A stretch of DNA of 64,000 nucleotides, taken from the NCBI RefSeq assembly GCF_014490035.1, contig NZ_CP061008.1:2480001-2544000 (forward strand). Reading direction: 5' to 3'. The notes below the pieces were generated by a model, which was not told the DNA's origin, searched no databases, and saw only the letters and a program-made list of their open reading frames with translations. The translations under genes and the position numbers were made by a program. Position 1 is the first letter of the stretch; every line of letters begins with the position of its first letter. This document shows positions 57,569 to 64,000 of this stretch, one piece after another. The stretch comes from Achromobacter xylosoxidans. Its GTDB lineage: Bacteria > Pseudomonadota > Gammaproteobacteria > Burkholderiales > Burkholderiaceae_B.

Positions 57569-58498
57569 ATGAGCGCGTCCGCCATTCCCGGTGCCGTGGC
57601 CGATTTCGAGCCCCATCGCAAGCACCTGCAGGGCCTGGCTTACCGCATGCTGGGGTCATGGGCAGAGGCCGAGGACATCGTGCAGGACGCCTGGCTGCGC
57701 TGGCGCGACGCGGACCGCGCTCAAGTCGAGACGCCGCGCGCCTTCCTCTCGCGCACCGTCACGCGGTTGTGCCTGGACCAGCTGAAGTCGGCGCGCGTGC
57801 GGCGCGAGGAGTACGTGGGGCCATGGCTGCCGGAACCCTTGCCTGATGCGGGCAGTTATGAGGCGCCGGGGGCGGGGGAGATTGCGCACGATCTGTCGGT
57901 GGCGCTGATGCTGGCGCTGGAGCGCCTGTCCGCGCTGGAACGGGCCGCTTTCCTGCTGCACGATGTGTTCGACATACCGTTCGCGGAGATTGCGGCGACG
58001 CTGGGCCGCAACGAGGCGGCCTGCCGGCAGTTGGCCGCGCGGGCGCGCAGCCGCGTGCGCGATGCGCGTCCGCGGTTCGCGGTGACGGAACGGGAAGGCG
58101 CGCGCATCGCCGATGCATTCTGGCAGGCGTCGCGCGCGGGCGATGTGGACGCCCTGCGCAGCCTGCTGGCGCAGGACGCCGTGCTGCATGCCGACGGCGG
58201 CGGCAAGAAGCTGGCCGTGTTCAGACCCATCCTGGGCAGCGACAAGATCGCGCGCTTTTTCGCCGGCCTGGCGAAAAAACCCAGCGGCCAGTTCCTGGAC
58301 GCCGTGGTGACCCAATTGAACGGCATGCCGGGCGTGCTGGCGACCGAACTGGACGGCCTGCCGCGGTCCACCACGCTGGAGGTGCGCGACGGCAGGATCG
58401 CCGCCATCTATATCGTGCGCAACCCTGATAAGCTGCGCCATGTCGCGGCGCTGGCGCCGCAGCCGGCCGCGCCCCAGGATGATTCCGCACCTCACTGA
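57569..58498 (+). CDS. ECF41 family RNA polymerase sigma factor with SnoaL-like C-terminal domain
   Basis: The 309-residue protein has sigma region 2 (LAYRMLGSWAEAEDIVQDAWLRW), region 4 (LSALERAAFLLHDVFDIPFAEIAATLG) and a fused SnoaL-like C-terminal domain. Three motifs diagnostic of ECF41 are all present: WLPEPL in the linker, DGGGK and NPDKL in the C-terminal domain. In this group the fused domain controls activity in place of an anti-sigma factor. It starts 11 bp after its predicted target gene and overlaps the following GNAT gene by 20 bp. Confidence 0.94.
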   Translation: MSASAIPGAVADFEPHRKHLQGLAYRMLGSWAEAEDIVQDAWLRWRDADRAQVETPRAFLSRTVTRLCLDQLKSARVRREEYVGPWLPEPLPDAGSYEAPGAGEIAHDLSVALMLALERLSALERAAFLLHDVFDIPFAEIAATLGRNEAACRQLAARARSRVRDARPRFAVTEREGARIADAFWQASRAGDVDALRSLLAQDAVLHADGGGKKLAVFRPILGSDKIARFFAGLAKKPSGQFLDAVVTQLNGMPGVLATELDGLPRSTTLEVRDGRIAAIYIVRNPDKLRHVAALAPQPAAPQDDSAPH

Positions 58499-59036
58499 CT
58501 ACCCGCAGGACCTGCCCGAACTGGGATTTGATGGCTTGCTGCTGCGCCCATTGCGGGAAGCGGACGCCGACGATTGGCATGCGTATCTGCGCGACGAGGC
58601 GGTCACGCGCCATACCAGCTGGCAGTTGGACGGGCCGGATACGCTGGTCCGCCTGATCCGCGGTTATGGTCAGCCGGCGGCATCGCACAGCCTGCGCCTG
58701 GCCATCGTCACGGGGGGCGGCGCTTTGGCAGGCACCATAGGCTTGAATGAGATCGCTGCGTCCGCGCGGCGCGCGGAAATCGCCTATGACGTCGCGCCGT
58801 CTTATTGGCGGCGCGGCATCGCCACGCGCGCCTGCGTGACATTGACCGAGTGGGCCTTGCGCGAGCTGGGCTTTGCGCGCATCCAGGCCACCGTGCTGGA
58901 TACGAACGTGGCGTCGGCCGGCGTGCTGGAGCGCTGCGGTTTTCAACGCGAAGGGCTGCTGCGGCGCTACCGCCTGGTGCGCGGCGAACCTCGCGATTTC
59001 TGGATGTACGCGCGCGTCAACGCCGCGCAGGGCTGA
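58479..59036 (+). CDS. GNAT family acetyltransferase (RimJ/RimL-like)
   Basis: The 185-residue protein matches Acetyltransf_3: LLLRPLREADADDWHAYLRD at the start, the acetyl-CoA loop VAPSYWRRGIATRACVTLTEW and DTNVASAGVLERCGFQREGLL. The ATG at 58479 lies within the last codons of the sigma factor gene, so translation is coupled. The acceptor is unknown. Confidence 0.87.
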   Translation: MIPHLTDYPQDLPELGFDGLLLRPLREADADDWHAYLRDEAVTRHTSWQLDGPDTLVRLIRGYGQPAASHSLRLAIVTGGGALAGTIGLNEIAASARRAEIAYDVAPSYWRRGIATRACVTLTEWALRELGFARIQATVLDTNVASAGVLERCGFQREGLLRRYRLVRGEPRDFWMYARVNAAQG

Positions 59037-59059
59037 AGCCCAATCATTTTGAGGAACCC

Positions 59060-59611
59060 ATGACAACCGCTTTGATCGTGATAGACGTGCAGCGCGCGCT
59101 GTTCGAGACGACTCCCGCGCCCGCCGATGCCGAGGCCGTGTTGGCGCGCATCAATGCGCTGGCCGAACGCGCCCGCGCAGCAGGCGCGCCCGTCATCTAC
59201 GTGCAGCACGAAAGCCCTGGCAGCGCCATGGACCACGGCCTGCCGGGCTGGCAGCTGGACTTGCGGCTGCAACCAGCGGATGGCGACGTCCGCGTGCGCA
59301 AGACTACGCCGGACTCTTTCCTGCGCACCGGTCTTGACGATGCGCTGACTCAGGCCGGCGCCACGCAACTGGTTGTGTGCGGCTACGCCAGCGAGTTCTG
59401 CGTGGACACGACCGTGCGCCGCGCGGCGGCGCTGGGCTACCCCGTCACGCTGGCCGCCGACGCCCACACCACTCAGGACAAGCCGCATGCGCCGGGCGCG
59501 CAGATCCGCGCGCATCACAACGCGACCTTGTCGTCCATCTCCAGTTTCGGCGTGAAGATCGCCGCCGTGCCCGCGGCGGACATCGTCTTCGGCGCCGCGA
59601 CGGCGCGGTGA
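59060..59611 (+). CDS. Isochorismatase family cysteine hydrolase
   Basis: The 183-residue protein shows the catalytic triad of the family: Asp9 in ALIVIDVQ, Lys81 in RVRKTTPDSF and Cys114 in YASEFCVDTT. It acts in the cytoplasm on amides or isochorismate-like substrates; this short single-domain form is more often an amidohydrolase of nicotinamidase type than a siderophore enzyme. GAGGAA precedes the ATG. Confidence 0.9.
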   Translation: MTTALIVIDVQRALFETTPAPADAEAVLARINALAERARAAGAPVIYVQHESPGSAMDHGLPGWQLDLRLQPADGDVRVRKTTPDSFLRTGLDDALTQAGATQLVVCGYASEFCVDTTVRRAAALGYPVTLAADAHTTQDKPHAPGAQIRAHHNATLSSISSFGVKIAAVPAADIVFGAATAR

Positions 59612-59616
59612 GCTCC

Positions 59617-59841
59617 ATGGATCCCGAGCTGCTGTCGCTGCTGGTCACGCGCACCATGCCTTTCGGCAAGTACCAGGGGCGCCTGATCGCCGACCTGCCC
59701 GGACCATATCTGGCCTGGTTCGCGCGCAAGGGCTTTCCGCCGGGCGAGCTGGGGCGCCTGCTGGCCTTGATGCACGAGCTGGACCACAACGGACTTTCGT
59801 CATTGCTGGCGCCGCTGCGCCAATCCGCGCCGAGGAAGTAG
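59617..59841 (+). CDS. DUF3820 family small protein (putative quorum-sensing-regulated virulence factor)
   Basis: The 74-residue protein has the DUF3820 signature MPFGKYQGRLIADLPGPYLAWFARKGFPPG-type segment, with GKYQG and YLAWF as the key residues. The family was named after a Pseudomonas protein linked to quorum sensing; no mechanism is known. It follows the isochorismatase gene by 5 bp. Its stop codon lies in the first unit of a tandem 14-bp repeat. Confidence 0.85.
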   Translation: MDPELLSLLVTRTMPFGKYQGRLIADLPGPYLAWFARKGFPPGELGRLLALMHELDHNGLSSLLAPLRQSAPRK

Positions 59842-59879
59842 GGCGGCCCGCGTAGGGCGGCCCGCGTGGGGCGGCCTGG
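59838..59879 (+). repeat. Three tandem 14-bp GC-rich repeats
   Basis: GTAGGGCGGCCCGC occurs at 59838 and 59852, followed by a two- to three-mismatch copy at 59866. The DUF3820 stop codon is inside the first unit. The region to 60,020 holds no other feature. Confidence 0.7.
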
Positions 59880-60020
59880 CGGGGAAACCGCGGGAAACAA
59901 CTGTGGCGGATTGTGTAGCGTCTTGGCACGCCGCACGCTGGCGGCCGGGGATACGATAGGGCGGCGTGTCCAGGGCTGCGGTCCGCGCCCTGGATGTCAG
60001 TTCATTGAAAAGAGGTCGTC

Positions 60021-60350
60021 ATGAAGAAACTCCACATTTCCGCCTTCCTGCTTGCCGCCCTGTGCGCGGCCGGCGCCGTGCAGGCGCAGAATGCGGCGCC
60101 CGTCACGCAGGAATACCAGTACCCCAGCGTACGCTCGAAGGATGGCAGCTTGTCGCCGCCTTCCACGCTGCGCATGACGGTCACGCCCGAATCCGGCTCC
60201 GCGCCCGCGGTCATCCGCGACACGCCGGAAAGCCAGGCCCAGTACGTGCGTTGCCGCGAGGTATCGGACCGCGCCGCCGTGTCGAACGCGCAGATGCAGG
60301 CCGGCGTGGCGCAGTGCCTGAAAGAGCTGGAGCAGCGCCGCCAGCAGTAA
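60021..60350 (+). CDS. Small secreted protein, unknown function
   Basis: The 109-residue protein has a signal peptide MKKLHISAFLLAALCAAGAV (cleavage near QAQN) and a mature helical part with two Cys residues (YVRCREV and VAQCLKEL) that may pair. I do not recognise a family. A GC hairpin follows the stop. Confidence 0.72.
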   Translation: MKKLHISAFLLAALCAAGAVQAQNAAPVTQEYQYPSVRSKDGSLSPPSTLRMTVTPESGSAPAVIRDTPESQAQYVRCREVSDRAAVSNAQMQAGVAQCLKELEQRRQQ

Positions 60351-60361
60351 GAACTACACAG

Positions 60362-60381
60362 GCCGCCCAACGGGCGGCTTT
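60362..60381 (+). terminator. Hairpin terminator candidate
   Basis: GCCGCCC and GGGCGGC form a 7-bp stem with an AAC loop, followed by only three Ts. It lies 11 bp after the small secreted protein gene and could be its terminator. Confidence 0.6.
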
Positions 60382-60396
60382 CCGTTCTGGTCAAAC

Positions 60397-60415
60397 GGTA
60401 ATAATATTCAATCTC
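60397..60415 (+). promoter_or_regulatory. Candidate Fur box upstream of the AraC regulator
   Basis: GGTAATAATATTCAATCTC matches the 19-bp Fur consensus GATAATGATAATCATTATC at 14 positions by my count. It lies 37 bp before the TTG start of the AraC gene, as expected for iron-repressed siderophore regulators. Confidence 0.6.
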
Positions 60416-60451
60416 ATCAACAGCGCTGCCCGCCGCGACGGAGCCGCCATC

Positions 60452-61330
60452 TTGACCGCCGCCCATCCCGAACCTGATTGGACCGTATCGGCCGCCACGC
60501 CCGCCATGTCGCTGGCGGGCGGCACGCTGCGCTTCGGTCGCGACGAGCGCGTGCAGGAGCGCCTGGAGCCGGGCCTGAAGCTGGTGCTCGTGCTGGACGG
60601 GGACCTGCGCTACAGCGTGCGCGGCGCCGCGCCCACCCGCGTGAGCGGGCCCGCGCTGCACCTGAGCGTGTGCCAGGACGCCATGGGCATGGAGCATGAG
60701 TTCGGCGCGCATCAGTCCTTGCGCTTCGTGTCCTTGCGCACGAGCCTGGACCATCTGCGCGAGGCCTTTTCCGTGGATCCGGCCCACTTGGCGGGCCTGC
60801 TGTGCGCGCCGCGGGCCGTAGGCGCGTACGCCGAGGCCAATATGCGGGCGGACCGCAAGCTGGAGGCCCTGGGCCACCAGATGCTGGCCTGCCCGGTGCA
60901 GGGTGCGCTCAAGCGCATGTACCTCTCGGCCAAGGCGCTGGAACTGGCCGCGCTGGCCCTGGGCGCGCTGCAGCCGGCGGAGCAGGTCGCGCCCATTCGC
61001 GGCCTGACGCGCGCCGACGTGGAACGCCTGCAATACGCGCGCGACCTGGTGGCGGCGAACCTGCAGGATCCGCCGTCCCTGCCCGAACTGGCGCGGCGCG
61101 CGGGCGTGAACGTCAACAAGCTCACCACCGGCTTTCGCAAGCTGTTTGGCCAGAGCGTCTACGCCTACGTGCGTGAACGACGCATGGAGCAAGCCCAGGT
61201 CCTGCTGGCCGAAGGCGCCTATACCGTATCCGAGGCGGCCTACGCCTGCGGCTATACCGATTCGCACTTCACCAAGGCGTTCCTGCGCCGCTACGGCGTG
61301 CTGCCCAGCAGCGTCGGGCCGGGCCGCTGA
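60452..61330 (+). CDS. AraC family transcriptional regulator of siderophore uptake (PchR-like)
   Basis: The 292-residue protein has a cupin-like N-terminal effector part and a C-terminal AraC domain with two helix-turn-helix units (SLPELARRAGVNVNKLTTGF and VSEAAYACGYTDSHFTKAFL). It ends right after RRYGVLPSS. PchR-type proteins sense an imported siderophore and activate the receptor gene next to them. The start is taken as TTG at 60452, with GGAG eight bases upstream; no ATG or GTG fits the frame in this region. Confidence 0.87.
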   Translation: MTAAHPEPDWTVSAATPAMSLAGGTLRFGRDERVQERLEPGLKLVLVLDGDLRYSVRGAAPTRVSGPALHLSVCQDAMGMEHEFGAHQSLRFVSLRTSLDHLREAFSVDPAHLAGLLCAPRAVGAYAEANMRADRKLEALGHQMLACPVQGALKRMYLSAKALELAALALGALQPAEQVAPIRGLTRADVERLQYARDLVAANLQDPPSLPELARRAGVNVNKLTTGFRKLFGQSVYAYVRERRMEQAQVLLAEGAYTVSEAAYACGYTDSHFTKAFLRRYGVLPSSVGPGR

Positions 61331-61339
61331 GGCGTCAAA

Positions 61340-61378
61340 ACTTCCGCAATCGCCAGCAAGACTTCCGCAATCGCCAGC
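61340..61378 (+). promoter_or_regulatory. Tandem 18-bp direct repeat, candidate AraC-regulator operator
   Basis: ACTTCCGCAATCGCCAGC occurs at 61340-61357 and again, identically, at 61361-61378. The start-to-start spacing of 21 bp is two helical turns, which is typical of AraC-family binding sites. It lies between the AraC gene and the receptor gene, just upstream of the Fur box. Confidence 0.75.
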
Positions 61379-61406
61379 GCACGGCTGCCGTCATTCCTAG
61401 AATTAC

Positions 61407-61423
61407 TTGAGAATTATTCTCAA
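61407..61423 (+). promoter_or_regulatory. Candidate Fur box upstream of the siderophore receptor
   Basis: TTGAGAATTATTCTCAA is a near-perfect palindrome and closely matches the core of the Fur site. It is 22 bp before the GTG start of the receptor, where bound Fur would block transcription when iron is plentiful. Confidence 0.75.
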
Positions 61424-61445
61424 TAAAGTTCTAAGAGGACAGGCA

Positions 61446-63569
61446 GTGCGAAAACAGGTGAAAACGGGGGCGCCGCGCAGGAACGCGGCGCGGGCGCAGC
61501 ATTGGCCGCTGTGGCTTGCGGTGGCGGTGACGGTGGCGCCAGCGCAGGCGCAGGAGGCCGCGTCGCTGCCGGCGGTGACGGTCAGCGGCGAGGGCGTGGC
61601 GCAGGACACGGCGACCCTCGGCAAGCTGCCGCTGACGCTGCGCGAGATTCCGCAGTCGGTGACGGTGATCGGGCAGGAGCGGATGCGCGAGCAGAACCTG
61701 CAAAGCCTGGACGAGGTGATGCAGCACGCCACCGGTATCACGGTGCAGCCCTATCAGCTGCTGACCACCGCGTACTACGCGCGCGGCTTCAAGGTGGATT
61801 CGTTCGAGCAGGACGGCGTGCCGGTGCTGATGGGCAACATGGCGGCATCGCCTCAGGACATGGCGGTGTACGAACGCGTGGAGATCCTGCGCGGCGCCAA
61901 CGGCCTGATGCATGGCGCAGGCAATCCCGCCGCCACGGTGAACCTGGTGCGCAAGCGGCCGCAACGCGAGTTCTCGTTCAGCGGTTCCCTCAGCGCTGGA
62001 AGCTGGGACCGCTACCGCGCGGAGGCCGACCTGGGCGGTCCGTTGAACGATAGCGGCAGCGTGCGCGGCCGCATCGTCGGCGCCATGGAGGACCGCGGCT
62101 ATTTCTATGACGTCGCGGATCAGCAGTCGGCCCTGCTTTACGCCATAGGCGAGGTGGACCTGGGGCCGGACACGGTGCTGTCCGCCGGCCTGCAGACCCA
62201 ACGCATCCGCTCTACCACCAACATGGCCGGCGTGCCGCGCTACAAGGACGGCGGCGATATCGGCCTGAAGCGTTCGACCTACCTGGACGTGGCCTGGGAC
62301 CGCTTCAACTGGGATACGACGCGCGTGTTCGCGGACCTGGAGCATCGCTTCGGCCAAGGCTGGAGCGCCAAGATCAGCGCCAATTACCTGACTGCGGACA
62401 GCAACCTGAAGTACGCAGGCGCCTATGGCGCGATAGACCGCCAGACCGGGCTGGGTTCCTCCTTGATGGGCGCGGCCTACAAGTTCGACAACACGCAGGC
62501 CAGCGTGGACGCCTATGTCGGCGGCCCGGTGCAACTGTTCGGCCGGCGCCATGAACTATTGCTGGGCGGCAATGCCCAGCGCACTACGTCCGAGCAATAC
62601 AGCGCGGACCTGACGCCCTATCCGAACGTGCCGGTCAACGTCTTCGACTGGGATCCGCACAGCGTGCCCGAGCCTGGCGTGGGGCCATACACCTCGCCCG
62701 GCGAAACGCGGCTCAAGCAGCAGGGCGTTTACGGCATGGGCCGCTTTTCGCTGGCCGATCCGGTGACGTTGGTGCTGGGCGGACGCATGAGCTGGTGGAA
62801 CCAGAGCGCGCCTCGCGCGCGCCAGCGCATTGATCCGGAGTTCACGCCGTATGGCGGATTGATCGTGGACCTCGACCGTCAGTGGTCGCTATATGGCAGC
62901 TATGCGCAGGTCTTCCAGCCGCAGGGCGAGCTGACGCGCGACGGCAAGCCGCTGGATCCCATTACCGGCACCAACTACGAGGCCGGCGTCAAAGGCGAGC
63001 TGGCGGACGGCGCCTTGAACGTGTCGCTGGCCGTGTTTCAGATCCAGCAGAAGAACCGCGCGCAGGAGGACCCCGCCTGGCCGTGCGTGGGCCGCAACTG
63101 CTACTACATCTCGGGCGGGGAAGTGCGCAGCCGCGGCGTCGAGGCCGAAGCCTCCGGCAGCATTACGCCCTATTGGACAGTGGCCGCGGGCTACACCTTC
63201 AACACCAGCAAGTACCTGACGGATTCGGAATCCGGCGGACAGCCGTTCGCGCGCTTCACGCCCAAGCACATCTTCCGCGTATGGACCAACTATGCCTTGC
63301 CCGGCCTGGAGCGGCGGCTGAGCGTGGGCGGCGGGCTGCAAGTGCAGTCGGGCTACTCCACGGTGTCCGGTCCCGTCACGCTGCGCCAGGGCGGCTATGC
63401 GCTGGTGGACCTGCGCATGGCGTACCGGGTGGACAAGCACGTGACCGCGGCGCTCAACGTCAACAACCTGTTCGACCGCGGCTATTACCAGAGCCTGTCG
63501 GGTACGGCCTGGAACAACCGCTACGGCGAGCCCCGCAACGTCATGCTGACCCTGCGCGCCGAATACTGA
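61446..63569 (+). CDS. TonB-dependent siderophore receptor (FpvA/FoxA-like)
   Basis: The 707-residue protein has a signal peptide ending near QAQ. The plug domain (TLGKLPLTLREIPQSVTVIG, LDEVMQHATGITVQP, VERVEILRGANGLMHGAGNPAATVNLVRKRP) is followed by a 22-strand barrel. It ends with LRAEY-type C-terminus and YRVDKHVTAALNVNNLFD. There is no N-terminal signalling domain, so transcription is governed by the AraC regulator rather than a FecR system. The GTG at 61446 has AGGA six bases upstream; a TTG inside the Fur box at 61407 is not credible. Confidence 0.93.
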   Translation: MRKQVKTGAPRRNAARAQHWPLWLAVAVTVAPAQAQEAASLPAVTVSGEGVAQDTATLGKLPLTLREIPQSVTVIGQERMREQNLQSLDEVMQHATGITVQPYQLLTTAYYARGFKVDSFEQDGVPVLMGNMAASPQDMAVYERVEILRGANGLMHGAGNPAATVNLVRKRPQREFSFSGSLSAGSWDRYRAEADLGGPLNDSGSVRGRIVGAMEDRGYFYDVADQQSALLYAIGEVDLGPDTVLSAGLQTQRIRSTTNMAGVPRYKDGGDIGLKRSTYLDVAWDRFNWDTTRVFADLEHRFGQGWSAKISANYLTADSNLKYAGAYGAIDRQTGLGSSLMGAAYKFDNTQASVDAYVGGPVQLFGRRHELLLGGNAQRTTSEQYSADLTPYPNVPVNVFDWDPHSVPEPGVGPYTSPGETRLKQQGVYGMGRFSLADPVTLVLGGRMSWWNQSAPRARQRIDPEFTPYGGLIVDLDRQWSLYGSYAQVFQPQGELTRDGKPLDPITGTNYEAGVKGELADGALNVSLAVFQIQQKNRAQEDPAWPCVGRNCYYISGGEVRSRGVEAEASGSITPYWTVAAGYTFNTSKYLTDSESGGQPFARFTPKHIFRVWTNYALPGLERRLSVGGGLQVQSGYSTVSGPVTLRQGGYALVDLRMAYRVDKHVTAALNVNNLFDRGYYQSLSGTAWNNRYGEPRNVMLTLRAEY

Positions 63570-63625
63570 TGACCCGCGGCGGGCGCCGTCCGCGCGCGCC
63601 CGCCGGCAACCAGAAGGAGAGATCG

Positions 63626-64000
63626 ATGAGTGCACCCGATACCGGACCGGTGTTCGACTGGCTGGACCACTTCGTGGCGCTGGGGCGCGAGGGCGCCATG
63701 CGCGATGTGGGCCGTTTGCGCCGGCTCGCGCCGCAGGACGAATGGCTGGTCGGCATCAAGGCCGTGGCCAGCGACGCCGACGTGCATGGCGATGTGTGGG
63801 AGCGCCACCCGGCGGGCGATGAAATGCTCTGCGTGTTGGAAGGGCGCGTGGTGGTCACACTGATGGCGGAAGACGGCGCCCAGACCGACATGCTGCTGGA
63901 TACCCGGCGCAGCGCCATCGTGCCGCGCGGCGTGTGGCACCGCCTGCACGTCGCCTGTCCCGGCAAGATCCTGTTCGTGACGCCGGGGCAGGGCAGCGAA
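63626..64000 (+). CDS. Cupin domain protein (3' end outside window)
   Basis: The visible 125 residues have a small cupin barrel: VHGDVWERHPAGDEMLCVLEGRVVVTL at about 52-78 and a second half ending RRSAIVPRGVWHRLHVACPGK. The conserved Glu/His metal positions are partly kept. Small cupins near siderophore receptors may be ferri-siderophore-related or sensory, but no function is established. AGGAGA precedes the ATG. The gene runs off the right edge. Confidence 0.78.
   Translation, partial: MSAPDTGPVFDWLDHFVALGREGAMRDVGRLRRLAPQDEWLVGIKAVASDADVHGDVWERHPAGDEMLCVLEGRVVVTLMAEDGAQTDMLLDTRRSAIVPRGVWHRLHVACPGKILFVTPGQGSE

Overview
The window is about 64 kb of high-GC chromosomal DNA. It looks like a beta-proteobacterium of the Alcaligenaceae, most likely Achromobacter or a close Bordetella relative. 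This rests on recognised families, not on a search: a Bug/TctC periplasmic receptor, a DUF4148 secreted protein, a Burkholderiales-type porin, a FhaC/FhaB-type two-partner secretion locus, a fused-ATPase peptide ABC transporter and an FpvA-like siderophore receptor. No rRNA, tRNA, CRISPR array, complete insertion sequence or prophage was seen.

Bases 1-21,500 are ordinary metabolic and transport genes. In order they are: a truncated M20 amidohydrolase; a DHA2-type MFS exporter with a divergent TetR regulator and a clear operator between them; an esterase plus Bug-receptor pair; adenine deaminase with a LysR regulator; a lipoprotein; a MATE exporter; a secreted lytic transglycosylase overlapping a methyltransferase; two GNAT acetyltransferases around a small Cys-rich protein; and a leftward operon (regulator, fused ATPases, binding protein, two permeases, M14 peptidase) that probably imports and trims peptides.

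Bases 21,500-41,600 hold the main accessory locus. It is a contact-dependent-inhibition-like two-partner system in the order transporter (TpsB), 4531-residue exoprotein (TpsA), then a 71-residue two-helix membrane protein that starts one base after the exoprotein stop. The exoprotein has a signal peptide, TPS domain, a long beta-helix with an exact 1482-bp higher-order repeat, a Tyr/Pro-rich central part, FHA-2-type repeats and an AT-richer C-terminal tip after a DMYN motif. Behind it lies a lower-GC stretch of small lipoproteins, membrane proteins and orphan reading frames, with repeated GTCAGAC inverted repeats.

Bases 41,600-46,550 contain hscC (Hsp70) and a partner that fuses a degenerate J domain, one membrane helix and a TonB C-terminal domain. 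The pair is flanked by two copies of a methyltransferase gene that are about 90% identical by eye. From 46,600 to 59,850 come a DUF4148 protein, an orphan winged-helix protein, a porin, an Lrp regulator with a divergent class V PLP enzyme, a family 9 glycosyltransferase, formamidase with an FmdB zinc ribbon, stress and redox genes, and an ECF41 sigma factor with its AhpD-like (COE) partner and a matching promoter.

Bases 59,900-64,000 are an iron-uptake unit: an AraC regulator, a TonB-dependent siderophore receptor with a Fur-box-like dyad and an 18-bp direct repeat upstream, and a truncated cupin gene. All starts were chosen from reading frame, Shine-Dalgarno match and family length. Domain calls come from recognising motifs in the translated sequence; nothing was searched.
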